A stretch of 35,533 nucleotides of DNA. It comes from CAZSAT01 sp964604675 (GTDB lineage Bacteria > Myxococcota_A > UBA796 > CAJQPC01). Positions 28,386 to 35,533 of this stretch are shown here, one piece after another. Location of the stretch: assembly GCA_964604675.1 (NCBI GenBank), contig CAZSAT010000076.1:1-35533 (forward strand). The letters run 5' to 3'. Numbering within the stretch: position 1 is the stretch's first letter; each line of letters opens with the position of its first letter. Under the pieces are notes generated by a model. The model did no database searches. It worked only from the letters and a program-made list of their open reading frames with translations, and was not told the origin of the DNA. Both the position numbers and the translations under genes were made by a program.

Positions 28386-29936
28386 TCACCCCTCCAGGAA
28401 GTCGAGCTGCATCATCTCCCAGGCCAGCTCCACCGGCGCCTTGTCGTCGGTGAGGATCTGGGCGGTCTCCCAGCCCTCCACGTCGCCCATCATGCCCGTG
28501 CGGAAGCGCTTGCGGATGCTGTCGAGGCTGTCGAGGTCCGGCCTGGCATCCAGCGCGTCGGCGGCGGCGAGCGCCCGGGTCTGGGACTTGGTGGCGTAGA
28601 GGATGTCGTTGGCGCGGGTGGCGTCGAGCAGGTGCACCGACGGGAAGACCTCGCGCATCGTGCGCTGCAGCATGCCGGCCAGGCTGCGGCTCGACGCGAA
28701 GGGCGTGGCCACGTTGATGGCCACCACGCCGTCGTCGTTCAGGTGCTCGTCGACCCGCTGCCAGAACTCCAGCGTGGTGAGGTGGAAGGGGATGTAGGGC
28801 TGCCGGTACGCGTCCATCAGGATCACGTCGTAGGTCTGGTCGGTGTGCTCCAGGAAGATGCGCCCGTCCATGGTGTAGGCGGTGAGCCCGTCCATGCCGT
28901 TGTCGAAGTAGCGCCGGCCCACGTCCACCACGTCGCCGTCGATCTCCACCCCGTCGACCTGCACGCCGGGGAAGGCCGCGGCCATCTTGCGCGCGATGGT
29001 GCCGCCCGCCAGGCCGATGATCAGCACGTCCTCCACCGCTTCGGGTTCCGGGGAGAACAGCGGCGCTGCCGCCATGTAGTGCCAGATGCCGCGCACCTCG
29101 ACCTCGGGATCCAGGCACTTCACCGAGTGCACGCCCACGCCTTCGTTCAGGTAGAGGTGGTAGGCCTCGTCGCAGGGGCCGTAGGGCTCGATCACCACCT
29201 GGATGAAGTGGTAGATCGACTCGCTCTCCTCCACCAGGCCGTCCATCGGGCGCACGATGCCCTCGGGGGTCAGGGCGATGGCCAGCGCGGCCACGGGCAC
29301 GGCGGCGCCCGCCTTGCGCAGCATGCCGATGGCCGACACGAGGCCCAGCAGGCCGCCGATCAAGAGGAAGGTCTGGCGCACGCCGAAGGCGGGGATGAGC
29401 ACGATGGCGGGCGCGAAGGAGCCGAGGATGCTGCCCACGGTGGAGAGCGCGTAGAGGCGGCCCGCCGCCCGCCCCGACTGCTCGATGTCGCTGACCGCCA
29501 GCCGCACCGCCCAGGGGCTCACCATGCCCATCAGCGTGACCGGGACGGCGAACAGCGCGAGGGTGGCCAGCAGGCCGCCGACCACCATGGCCACGGTGAC
29601 CGCGCCCCCTTCGAGGTTGCCCTGTTGCAGGAGCGGCTTGATGGCCGCGGTGGCCGCCTGCAGGATCGGGCGGGACAAGAGCGGCAGCAGCAGCACCGCC
29701 ACCGACGCCGCGAGGGTGACCGACGACAGCCGCTGCAGGCTGGGGTGCCGGTCGCCGATGCGGCCGCCCAGGGCGTAGCCGACCGACAGGAAGCACATCA
29801 TCGACCCGATCAGGATCGTGGTGACCAGCAGGCTGGTTCCGAAGTAGGGGGCGAGCAGGCGCAAGCCGGTCATCTCGACGGCCATCACGCTCAGGCCCGA
29901 GACGAAGACCAGGATCTGCAGGACCATCGGCCTCAT
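28386..29936 (-). CDS. Membrane-fused spermidine-synthase-like protein
   Basis: A 516-residue protein; ATG 29936 has GGAGGTGA upstream. The N-terminal half (about 1-215) has about seven transmembrane helices in the pattern of the 'fused MFS/spermidine synthase' family, with VEMTGLRLLAPYFGTS near the start. The C-terminal half is a Rossmann fold: IIGLAGGTIARKM (SAM-binding glycine loop), VDGVEIDGDVVDVG and LMDAYRQPYIPFHLTT. Spermidine synthases use an Asp-Asp pair to bind putrescine. Here only the DAY position is kept and no aminopropyl-acceptor motif is obvious, so the substrate may not be a polyamine. It is the first gene of the MNIO operon. Confidence 0.9.
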   Translation of the reverse strand: MRPMVLQILVFVSGLSVMAVEMTGLRLLAPYFGTSLLVTTILIGSMMCFLSVGYALGGRIGDRHPSLQRLSSVTLAASVAVLLLPLLSRPILQAATAAIKPLLQQGNLEGGAVTVAMVVGGLLATLALFAVPVTLMGMVSPWAVRLAVSDIEQSGRAAGRLYALSTVGSILGSFAPAIVLIPAFGVRQTFLLIGGLLGLVSAIGMLRKAGAAVPVAALAIALTPEGIVRPMDGLVEESESIYHFIQVVIEPYGPCDEAYHLYLNEGVGVHSVKCLDPEVEVRGIWHYMAAAPLFSPEPEAVEDVLIIGLAGGTIARKMAAAFPGVQVDGVEIDGDVVDVGRRYFDNGMDGLTAYTMDGRIFLEHTDQTYDVILMDAYRQPYIPFHLTTLEFWQRVDEHLNDDGVVAINVATPFASSRSLAGMLQRTMREVFPSVHLLDATRANDILYATKSQTRALAAADALDARPDLDSLDSIRKRFRTGMMGDVEGWETAQILTDDKAPVELAWEMMQLDFLEG

Positions 29937-29973
29937 GTCAGCTCACCTCCAGGACCCCCGACGTAGCACGCCC

Positions 29974-30003
29974 TTGACACCCGCGCGGCCGATTCGGTGT
30001 AGG
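29974..30003 (+). promoter_or_regulatory. Candidate sigma-70 promoter for the first arylsulfotransferase-like gene
   Basis: A consensus -35 TTGACA lies at 29974-29979. A weak -10 (TGTAGG, 29998-30003) follows at 18 bases. Transcription would start near 30009, 18 bases before ATG 30027, which has GGGAG four bases upstream. The -10 is poor, as often in high-GC genomes. Confidence 0.45.
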
Positions 30004-30026
30004 TCTGGGGCCCCCCCGGGAGCCTC

Positions 30027-31505
30027 ATGCTGTTGTTCGCGTTCGCTTGTGTCCCGTCGGGGGTGTGTCCCGAGGGTGGCTGCGAGGACGCTCCCGGCGA
30101 CACCGCTGGGCACCTGGTGGGCGACCCCCCGAGCGTCGCGGCGCCCGGGGAGGATGAGGCCTCCGAGATCGTGTTGACCCTCGAGCTCTCCGACGCCATG
30201 CCCACCGCGGTCGTCGCGACCTGGTCGGTGCCCGAGGGCAGCACGTCCTGGCTGGAGATCGACGGCCGCGAGGCGGTGTACGGGGAGGGCCTGTCCGAGC
30301 TGGTCGTGCTCGCGCCCCAGGACAGCGCGGTGAGCGCGCGCGTGGTCGCCGAGCTCGACGGGGAGCGAGTGACCAGCGCCTGGTCGAGCGTGGTCACCGA
30401 GCGCTTCGAAGCGCCGATCGACGTGCCCGTGGAGGTCCACGACGCCAGCCGGAGCTGGATCGCCGGGGAGCTGTTCCAGTTCGTCTACGAGGGCGACGAC
30501 CGGCGGGCGGTGGGTCTGGTCCGTGGCGACGGCGAGCTGATCTGGTACCTGGATGGCAGCGCGCTGGGCAACACCGACCCTGTGTCGGGGCAGGTCTCGC
30601 TGGACGGGCGGGGCATGCTGGTGGGCATGTGGCAGGGTCGCAGCGGCGACCTCCGCTTGACCCTGGACGAGATGGAGGACAACGCCATCTGGCTCTTCGG
30701 GTGGGACGGTCACCCGATCCTCACCCTCGACACCCCGCGCGGCCACCACCTGTTCGATCAGCCCGAGCCGGGCGTGATCACGTGGTCGAGCGTGGAACCG
30801 GTGCTGCGCGAGGGCGACCTGCTCCCCGTGGCCTTCGAGCGGCTGATGGTCAGCGAGATCGGTGGCAGCGACTGGCTGGCCTTCGACAGCACGGTGCTCG
30901 ACTACCAGGAGGCCTGCGAGAACGGTGGCTTCTACGTGGACGCGTGCGATGTTCACCACGCGAACTCGATGGACTGCGATCTCGACGGCGGGAGCTGCCT
31001 CTTCAACTTGAAGAACACCGCGCAGGTGCTCGAGGTCAGCATCGGCGGCGGCGTGATGGACGACTTCGCGCTGTGGCCGACCGTCGACCACCTGGGCCGG
31101 AGGGTGATGGGCTTCCAGCAGGCCCACGACATCCACTGGGGCGCCGACGGCTCCCTGCTGGTGTTCAACGACGGCGAGAACGGGGCCTGGGCCTCCCGTC
31201 TGCTCATCGATCGCGAGGCCCACACCCTGACCGAGACGTGGAGCTATGGCCGCGAGAAGTGCATCCAGGCCAACGCCCTCGGCACGGTGCAGGAACTCGA
31301 CAACGGCAACTACCTGGTGGGCTTCTCCACGCCCAACAACGTGCTCCGCGAGGTCACCGAAGGCGGGGACGTGGTGTGGGAGTCGGACCTGGGTGGACTG
31401 GACGAGGGGGAACGCTGCGGGCTGGAGCAGCTCGAGATGGTGCTCGGCGAGGCGCGGGCGCTGTCGGTCCAGTCGCTCGGATCCGGCGTGGTCGTGCTCG
31501 ACTGA
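30027..31505 (+). CDS. Arylsulfotransferase (ASST)-like lipoprotein, first copy
   Basis: A 492-residue protein from ATG 30027. The very short signal MLLFAFAC ends in a lipobox-like Cys8. Next is an acidic linker and an N-terminal beta domain (about 45-125). The C-terminal two-thirds (about 140-490) is a beta-propeller with ASST/Arylsulfotran_2 features: HHANSMDCD (His310-His311), AHDIHWG (His367, His370), LVFNDG, LGTVQELDNGNYLVGFS and a terminal VVWE. ASST enzymes transfer sulfate between phenols; related propellers have lost this activity. His residues are kept, but a direct activity call needs more evidence. A paralogue follows at 31611. The export signal suggests a periplasmic or surface location. 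Confidence 0.82.
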   Translation: MLLFAFACVPSGVCPEGGCEDAPGDTAGHLVGDPPSVAAPGEDEASEIVLTLELSDAMPTAVVATWSVPEGSTSWLEIDGREAVYGEGLSELVVLAPQDSAVSARVVAELDGERVTSAWSSVVTERFEAPIDVPVEVHDASRSWIAGELFQFVYEGDDRRAVGLVRGDGELIWYLDGSALGNTDPVSGQVSLDGRGMLVGMWQGRSGDLRLTLDEMEDNAIWLFGWDGHPILTLDTPRGHHLFDQPEPGVITWSSVEPVLREGDLLPVAFERLMVSEIGGSDWLAFDSTVLDYQEACENGGFYVDACDVHHANSMDCDLDGGSCLFNLKNTAQVLEVSIGGGVMDDFALWPTVDHLGRRVMGFQQAHDIHWGADGSLLVFNDGENGAWASRLLIDREAHTLTETWSYGREKCIQANALGTVQELDNGNYLVGFSTPNNVLREVTEGGDVVWESDLGGLDEGERCGLEQLEMVLGEARALSVQSLGSGVVVLD

Positions 31506-31514
31506 GCGCCGATC

Positions 31515-31536
31515 GGGGGGGTGGCGATCTCCCCCC
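31515..31536. terminator. GC-rich hairpin between the two ASST-like genes
   Basis: GGGGGG at 31515-31520 can pair with CCCCCC at 31531-31536 across a 10-base loop, just ten bases after the first copy's stop. There is no U-tract, so it may act as a processing or attenuation site rather than a true intrinsic terminator. An alternative pairing, GATCG (31511-31515) with CGATC (31525-31529), competes with it. Confidence 0.45.
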
Positions 31537-31610
31537 TCATGCTGCAGCGGGCGCGATCCGTTCAGGAGGGTCTCCCGCAGTCCCTCGGGGCTGCTCGTCC
31601 TGGATGCACC

Positions 31611-33116
31611 ATGTTGCTTCTCTCCCTCGCCTGCAGCCTCGACCAGGCCGCGCCCGACGCCCAGGACACCGGCGTCGTCCACGAGCAGGACGCTCCCACC
31701 TCCAGCGACCACCACGACGAAGGCCAGCACCTGCAGGTCGACGAGGGCGTGCCGACCCGCTCGGAGAGCCTCCCGGAGTCCCAGCGGGTCACCCTGGAGC
31801 TGACCCGCTCGATGGACGTGGCGACCGCGCTGACGGCCACATGGACCGCGCCGGAGGGCGCCGAGAGCTGGCTGGAGGTCGACGGCTGGATCGACGCCTT
31901 CGGCGTGGGCCGCACCGACCTGGTGCTGCTCGCCCCCCAGGCCACCGAGGTCACGGCCCGCGCGGTCGCGGAGATCGACGGCGAGCGGATCGAGAGCGAC
32001 GCGGTGACCGTGTCCACCGGCACCTTCGCCGCCTCCCTGGACCTGGCACCCGTGGCGCTCCAGCAGACGGCTTCGGTGAAGGACGAGCTCGTGCTCTTCG
32101 CCTACGACGGTGGCGACGACGCCCGCGTGGTGTTGATGACCGGCGCCGGTGAGACGCTCTGGCAGATCGACGGCGCCCGCTTCGACGGCACGGCCCCGGT
32201 CTCCGCCCAGGCCTCCCTCGACGGCCGCGGCGTGCTGGTGGGGCTATGGGCCTCCCATGCCCCCGCGCTCACCACCGACCGGATGCAAGACAACGCCATC
32301 TGGCTCTACGGCTGGGACGGCGCGCCGGTGCAGGAGCTCGAAACGCCGATGGCCCACCACCTGTTCAGCCAGCCGGAGCCCGGCGTGGTGGCCTGGACGG
32401 GCTTGAACCCCGTGCAGCGCGAAGGCGAGCCGTACCCCGTGGCCTTCGAGAAGCTCATGCTCACCGACATGGACGCGGGCGACGCCGTGGTCTGGGACAC
32501 CCAGGAGCTCGGCTACGACGACGCGTGCAACAGCCCCGGCTACTACCAGGACGCGTGCGACGTGCACCACGCCAACTCCATGGACTGCGACATGGAGACC
32601 GGTGACTGCCTCTACAGCCTGCACAACCTCGAGTCGGTGTACGTGGTTCGGCACGACGGCGGCCAGGAGGACCTGGCCCAGTGGACCGCGGTGGACCGCG
32701 CCGGCGCGCCGCAGCTGGCCTTCAAGCGCGCCCACGACGTGCACTGGGGTCGTGACGGCTCCGTGCTCGTGTTCAACGACGGCAGCGAGGAAGGCTCCTG
32801 GGCCGCGCGCTACCAGGTGGACCGGCAGGCCGGCCTGCTCCGCGAGCTCTGGTCCTACGGCCGCGACCTCTGCATCAACTCCGGGGCGCTCGGCACGGTG
32901 CAGGAGCTGCCCAGCGGCAACCACCTCGTGGGCTTCTCCGCCCCCAGCAACCTGCTCCGCGAGGTCGACCCCGAGGGCCAGGTGGTGTGGGAGCTCGACC
33001 TCGGTGGCCTGAGCGACGAAGAGCGCTGTGACTCGAACGATCTGAGCGCCGTGCTGGGCGAGGCCCGCATGCTCACCCGCGCCGAGCTCGGCCCCGAGGT
33101 GGTGGCGCTCTTCTGA
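31611..33116 (+). CDS. Arylsulfotransferase (ASST)-like lipoprotein, second copy
   Basis: A 501-residue protein. ATG 31611 was chosen over the upstream GTG 31521 because it begins directly with the lipoprotein signal MLLLSLAC. The linker after Cys8 is rich in Asp, His and Gln. The domain layout matches the first copy: beta domain with TLELTRSMDVATALTATW, then the propeller with HHANSMDCD (His319-His320), AHDVHWG (His375, His378), LVFNDGSEEGSWAARY and LGTVQELPSGNHLVGFS. The two proteins are clear tandem paralogues but differ throughout, so the duplication is old. Functional residues remain in both, which suggests different substrates rather than redundancy. It is followed by the PHP protein after 21 bases. 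Confidence 0.85.
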   Translation: MLLLSLACSLDQAAPDAQDTGVVHEQDAPTSSDHHDEGQHLQVDEGVPTRSESLPESQRVTLELTRSMDVATALTATWTAPEGAESWLEVDGWIDAFGVGRTDLVLLAPQATEVTARAVAEIDGERIESDAVTVSTGTFAASLDLAPVALQQTASVKDELVLFAYDGGDDARVVLMTGAGETLWQIDGARFDGTAPVSAQASLDGRGVLVGLWASHAPALTTDRMQDNAIWLYGWDGAPVQELETPMAHHLFSQPEPGVVAWTGLNPVQREGEPYPVAFEKLMLTDMDAGDAVVWDTQELGYDDACNSPGYYQDACDVHHANSMDCDMETGDCLYSLHNLESVYVVRHDGGQEDLAQWTAVDRAGAPQLAFKRAHDVHWGRDGSVLVFNDGSEEGSWAARYQVDRQAGLLRELWSYGRDLCINSGALGTVQELPSGNHLVGFSAPSNLLREVDPEGQVVWELDLGGLSDEERCDSNDLSAVLGEARMLTRAELGPEVVALF

Positions 33117-33137
33117 GGCGGGGTAGGCTGAGCGTCG

Positions 33138-34595
33138 ATGCTCTTCAGCCTGTTGCTCGCCGCCCACGCGGCCGAGACCTTCGCCGACCGCGCCTACTAC
33201 CTGGGCGACCTGCACGTCCACACCGGGCTCTCCGGCGACGGCTACTCCAGCGACCTGGGCGGGTGTCCCTGGGAGCCCTGCGGCTCGGCGGAAGGGGTGC
33301 TGGACACCGCGAAGGCGCAGGGCCTGGACTTCGTGGCCATCACCGACCACGTGACCGGGGGCTACGCCGTCCAGGACGTGGACGGCTTCGCGGAGCAGTG
33401 GGAGCGGGTGCTCGCCGGCAACGACCCCGACGGCGGCTTCGTGACCGTGCCGGGGGTCGAGCTCGACGCCAAGGTCGGCGAGGCGGTGCTCGGCCACAAG
33501 AACCTGCTGCTCTTCGGCGACCGGGACCAGCTGGCCGGACTCGGTCCGGACGACCTGCGGGTGTCGGCGAGCGGCGTGGTGGAGAGCTGCGACGACCTGT
33601 GGCTCTGGACCGAGAGCCGCGCGAAGGTCCTGGGGCCGCTGCTGCTCGCCCCACACCACCCGGCGCCCTCGTCGCCGAGCCCGACCGACTGGAGCTGCCA
33701 CTCGGAGACCTGGCAGCCCACGGTCGAGGTGTACTCGGAGCACGGCAACAGCGTGGGGGGGAGCGACGACTTCGATCCGCCCTTCAACGAGACCGTCAAG
33801 ACCGGCACTGTGTCGTATGCCCTGGGTGCCGGGGTGAAGCTGGGGTTCCACGCGAGCACCGACACCCACGACTCGATGCCCGGCGACACCTGCTCCAGCA
33901 TCGACGACGACCGGCTCGGTGGGGGGCTGGCGGTGGCGGTGCTCGACGACGGCGAGCGCTTCGACCGCTCCAGCCTCCACCGCGCGCTGATCGAGCGCCG
34001 AACGTACGGCACCAGCGGTCCGCTCGTGCCGGTCGAGCTGGCGTGGAGCGTGGGCGGTGAGCTGGTGGGCGGGCTCGGCGACAGCCTGGTGCTCGGCTCC
34101 GGGGGCTCGGTGCGGGTGGAGCTGGCCGTGCCCGCGGAGCACGCCGCCCTGGTGACCGAGGTGGCGCTGGTGCTGCCCGACGGCGACGAGGTGCTCGCGC
34201 AGGCGGACGACGCGTGTTGGAGCCTGGACACGGTGGTGACGAGCTTCGCCTGGGTGCGGGTGACCCTGGACGGAGGCGCCTGGTACGGCGACGAGGGCTG
34301 CGACGACAAGGGCGCCGACGACCGCGAGCGGCTGTGGCTGTCGCCGAGCTGGGTGACTCTGGACGAGGTGGCGGCGGGGGAGCACGCGCCGGTGTTGTGC
34401 GGCGCCGGCGTCGACGACTCGGGCGGGGACACCGATCCGGCGGTTGGTGACACGCAGCCACCGCCCGACAGCCCGGCGGTGGAGGACGAGGCCGTGGTGA
34501 GGCCGGAGCCGAGCTGTGCCTGCGGGGGAGTGGGCGCGGTGTCCTGGGCGTGGGGGGTGGTGCTGGTGTTCGTGAGGCGGCGTCGGGTGGGCTGA
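33138..34595 (+). CDS. Secreted PHP-domain (DUF3604-like) protein with C-terminal sorting-like tail
   Basis: A 485-residue protein from ATG 33138. A short signal peptide (LFSLLLAAHA, cleavage about residue 11) precedes YYLGDLHVHTGLSGDG, the HxH metal motif of PHP phosphoesterases. LDFVAITDHV, LLAPHHPA, EVYSEHGNS and GFHASTDTHD supply the other expected metal ligands, so a trinuclear metal site appears intact. The second half (about 290-430) is a beta-sandwich-like region. The C-terminus has a Thr/Pro/Asp linker, then PSCACGG, a hydrophobic stretch (AVSWAWGVVLVFV) and RRRR. This Cys/TM/Arg layout resembles MYXO-CTERM anchoring tails. The substrate is unknown; the location is probably the cell surface. 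Confidence 0.85.
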   Translation: MLFSLLLAAHAAETFADRAYYLGDLHVHTGLSGDGYSSDLGGCPWEPCGSAEGVLDTAKAQGLDFVAITDHVTGGYAVQDVDGFAEQWERVLAGNDPDGGFVTVPGVELDAKVGEAVLGHKNLLLFGDRDQLAGLGPDDLRVSASGVVESCDDLWLWTESRAKVLGPLLLAPHHPAPSSPSPTDWSCHSETWQPTVEVYSEHGNSVGGSDDFDPPFNETVKTGTVSYALGAGVKLGFHASTDTHDSMPGDTCSSIDDDRLGGGLAVAVLDDGERFDRSSLHRALIERRTYGTSGPLVPVELAWSVGGELVGGLGDSLVLGSGGSVRVELAVPAEHAALVTEVALVLPDGDEVLAQADDACWSLDTVVTSFAWVRVTLDGGAWYGDEGCDDKGADDRERLWLSPSWVTLDEVAAGEHAPVLCGAGVDDSGGDTDPAVGDTQPPPDSPAVEDEAVVRPEPSCACGGVGAVSWAWGVVLVFVRRRRVG

Positions 34596-34600
34596 GGGGG

Positions 34601-34739
34601 CTCGAGACTCGAGGCTCGAGACTCGAAGCTCGAAGCTCGAAGCTCGAAGCTCGAAGCTCGGACTCGAAACTCGAAACTCGAAGCTCGAAACTCGAGGTCG
34701 AGGTCGAGGTCGAGGTCGAGGTCGAGGTCGAGGTCGAGC
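34601..34739. repeat. Tandem heptamer (CTCGARR) and hexamer (TCGAGG) repeats
   Basis: 34601-34697 is about fourteen imperfect copies of a 7-base unit, CTCGAAG/CTCGAAA/CTCGAGA, with one 6-base slip at 34657-34662. 34698-34739 changes to about seven copies of TCGAGG. The 7-base unit keeps all three frames open, which produces Ser-Phe-Glu-Leu type spurious reading frames on the minus strand. The array fills the gap between the PHP gene and the four-helix-bundle gene. Units of this kind can change length by slippage. Confidence 0.95.
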
Positions 34740-34794
34740 CCGAGCACCGAGCCCCACGGCCCACTCGGGCGTGTCCTGCGGGGACGGCCCGCCT

Positions 34795-34813
34795 GAGGGC
34801 GAGGGCCGCCCTC
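34795..34813. repeat. Perfect 6-base inverted repeat upstream of the four-helix-bundle gene
   Basis: GAGGGC (34795-34800) and GCCCTC (34808-34813) flank a 7-base loop, 37 bases before ATG 34851. It could be an mRNA hairpin or part of a recombination/binding site. No function can be read from it alone. Confidence 0.5.
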
Positions 34814-34850
34814 CTCGAACCCACCCGAGCGGTCCTCCAGGGAGCAACGG

Positions 34851-35180
34851 ATGTCCGACTACCTCTTCGATCACGAACGGCTCGATGTCTTCCACCTCGC
34901 CGTCGAAGTCAACCACTGGTTCGCTGCAGCCTCCTTCCCCGCCGGCCGCGCGCATCTGCGGGACCAGGGGCTGCGGGCAGCCGATTCGGTGCTGCTCAAC
35001 CTGGCCGAAGGCCTGCCCAACCGGCAGGCGAACATGGGAAAGCGCCACTTCCGCATCGCCCTGGGCTCGGCCGCCGAGGCGGCGGTGGTCCTGGCGCTGT
35101 TGCCCCAGCTGCCTGGGGCACCGGACACGCTGAAGAAGCTGCGGCGCGTCGGCGCCATGCTCCGGGCCCTGGCCCGCTGA
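34851..35180 (+). CDS. Four-helix-bundle protein (S23 ribosomal/IVP family)
   Basis: A 109-residue protein; ATG 34851 has GGAG six bases upstream. Four amphipathic helices are visible: LDVFHLAVEVNHWFAAA, LRDQGLRAADSVLLNLAEGL, KRHFRIALGSAAEAAVVLALLPQL and TLKKLRRVGAMLRALA. The motif SVLLNLAEG...R, with KRHFRIALGSAAEAAVVL, is the signature of the family first found inside 23S rRNA intervening sequences (PF05635, TIGR02436) and related to the DGR accessory protein Avd. It is free-standing here, not inside an rRNA gene, and no reverse transcriptase is nearby. It lies just downstream of the heptamer repeat. Function of free-standing members is unknown. Confidence 0.92.
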   Translation: MSDYLFDHERLDVFHLAVEVNHWFAAASFPAGRAHLRDQGLRAADSVLLNLAEGLPNRQANMGKRHFRIALGSAAEAAVVLALLPQLPGAPDTLKKLRRVGAMLRALAR

Positions 35181-35237
35181 GGTGCTCGCGGGCCCGAAGC
35201 CGAGACGCCTTGTTCCACCGCGGCCTGCGTCAGCGGC

Positions 35238-35533
35238 TCAACGTCTTCGCCGTCGCCCTCTGCGAGCGTCGCCCGCGTCGGTGTCCAGCCCCTCGACGCT
35301 GGCTCTCCCACCTACTCGGTCATCGGGCACGCGGTGACCGTCATCGGTCAGGCCGCCTGCCGCCGGCAGCTCGACCGGCTGGCTCTCCGAGAGCGTCGGC
35401 GGATCGTCCACCGGCTCCACCCCGCCCGCGTCCTCGACCAGCTCCCCACGTAGCTGGTCGACCATCGCCAGCAGCATGTCCACCAGCTTCTCCCGCGAGG
35501 CGGCGTCCACACCCACCACGCTCACCACCTTCG
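35238..35533 (-). CDS. Hypothetical protein, partial at the window edge
   Basis: The frame is open across the right edge, so the start is outside the window; GTG 35528 is only the first start codon visible. The N-terminal visible part (about 40 residues) has a plausible amphipathic helix: SREKLVDMLLAMVDQLRGELVE. After about residue 55 the composition becomes Pro/Gly/Arg-rich and ends in an Arg run, which looks less like a folded domain. Either the real protein ends in a disordered tail or a frameshift lies near 35330. I do not recognise the family. Confidence 0.4.
   Translation of the reverse strand, partial: KVVSVVGVDAASREKLVDMLLAMVDQLRGELVEDAGGVEPVDDPPTLSESQPVELPAAGGLTDDGHRVPDDRVGGRASVEGLDTDAGDARRGRRRRR

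Noticed and set aside
28386..29936. True spermidine synthase in polyamine synthesis.
   Set aside because: It has a large membrane half and lacks a clear putrescine-binding motif; no other polyamine gene is near.
34601..34739. CRISPR array.
   Set aside because: Units are 6-7 bases without spacers; it is a simple tandem repeat.
32244..35048. A 934-residue minus-strand frame spanning the second ASST-like, PHP and repeat regions.
   Set aside because: It is antisense to clear exported proteins and runs through the tandem repeat, which is open in all frames.
34851..35180. Diversity-generating retroelement accessory gene avd.
   Set aside because: The protein family is related, but no reverse transcriptase, template repeat or variable repeat is seen.

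Overview
The window is about 70% GC and densely packed with genes, with almost no non-coding DNA. There are no rRNA or tRNA genes, no insertion sequences and no CRISPR array that I can see. The gene content suggests a myxobacterium-like member of the Myxococcota (former Deltaproteobacteria), probably without a close model relative. The signs are a MopE-type lipoprotein with many Cys/Asp repeats, Asp-Thr-Gly-rich linkers after lipoprotein signals, a Cys/TM/Arg C-terminal tail resembling MYXO-CTERM sorting signals, a sigma-54 activator with a GAF sensor, and many proteins known only as families of unknown function. The taxonomic call is inference from content, not from a marker gene.

Layout. 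1-2241 (+): the tail of an amidohydrolase, a leucine-carboxyl-methyltransferase-family enzyme and a soluble hybrid histidine kinase, joined by GTGA overlaps. 2246-6541 (-): an S9 peptidase followed by a PDZ protein, ExbB and ExbD. 6656-7030 (+): a small protein of unknown function. 7040-9408 (-): a diacylglycerol-kinase-like lipid kinase coupled to a GAF/sigma-54 activator. 9445-10797 (+): a PhoD-like phosphodiesterase lipoprotein. 10801-20708 (-): nine genes in one direction, namely a small unknown protein, two DUF4139 proteins, a large helical protein, a MurG-like glycosyltransferase, three radical SAM proteins and an anchored secreted protein. The last six are fused by 4-base start/stop overlaps and look like one pathway.

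20789-26772 (+): a 1208-residue MopE-like repeat lipoprotein and a SUMF1-like/HEAT protein. 26781-29936 (-): a membrane-fused spermidine-synthase-like protein, a DUF692 (MNIO) enzyme and its DUF2063-like partner, with no obvious precursor peptide. 30027-34595 (+): two tandem arylsulfotransferase-like lipoproteins and a secreted PHP-domain protein. 34601-34739: a heptamer/hexamer tandem repeat, followed by a four-helix-bundle (S23/IVP family) gene at 34851. 35238-35533 (-): an incomplete reading frame at the window edge.

The best candidates for an undescribed system are the glycosyltransferase/triple radical SAM operon (10801-16861) and the MNIO/partner pair (26781-28375). Most start codons here are ATG or GTG. 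Seven of the nine 4-base gene overlaps are GTGA, so translational coupling appears to be a common design in this genome.
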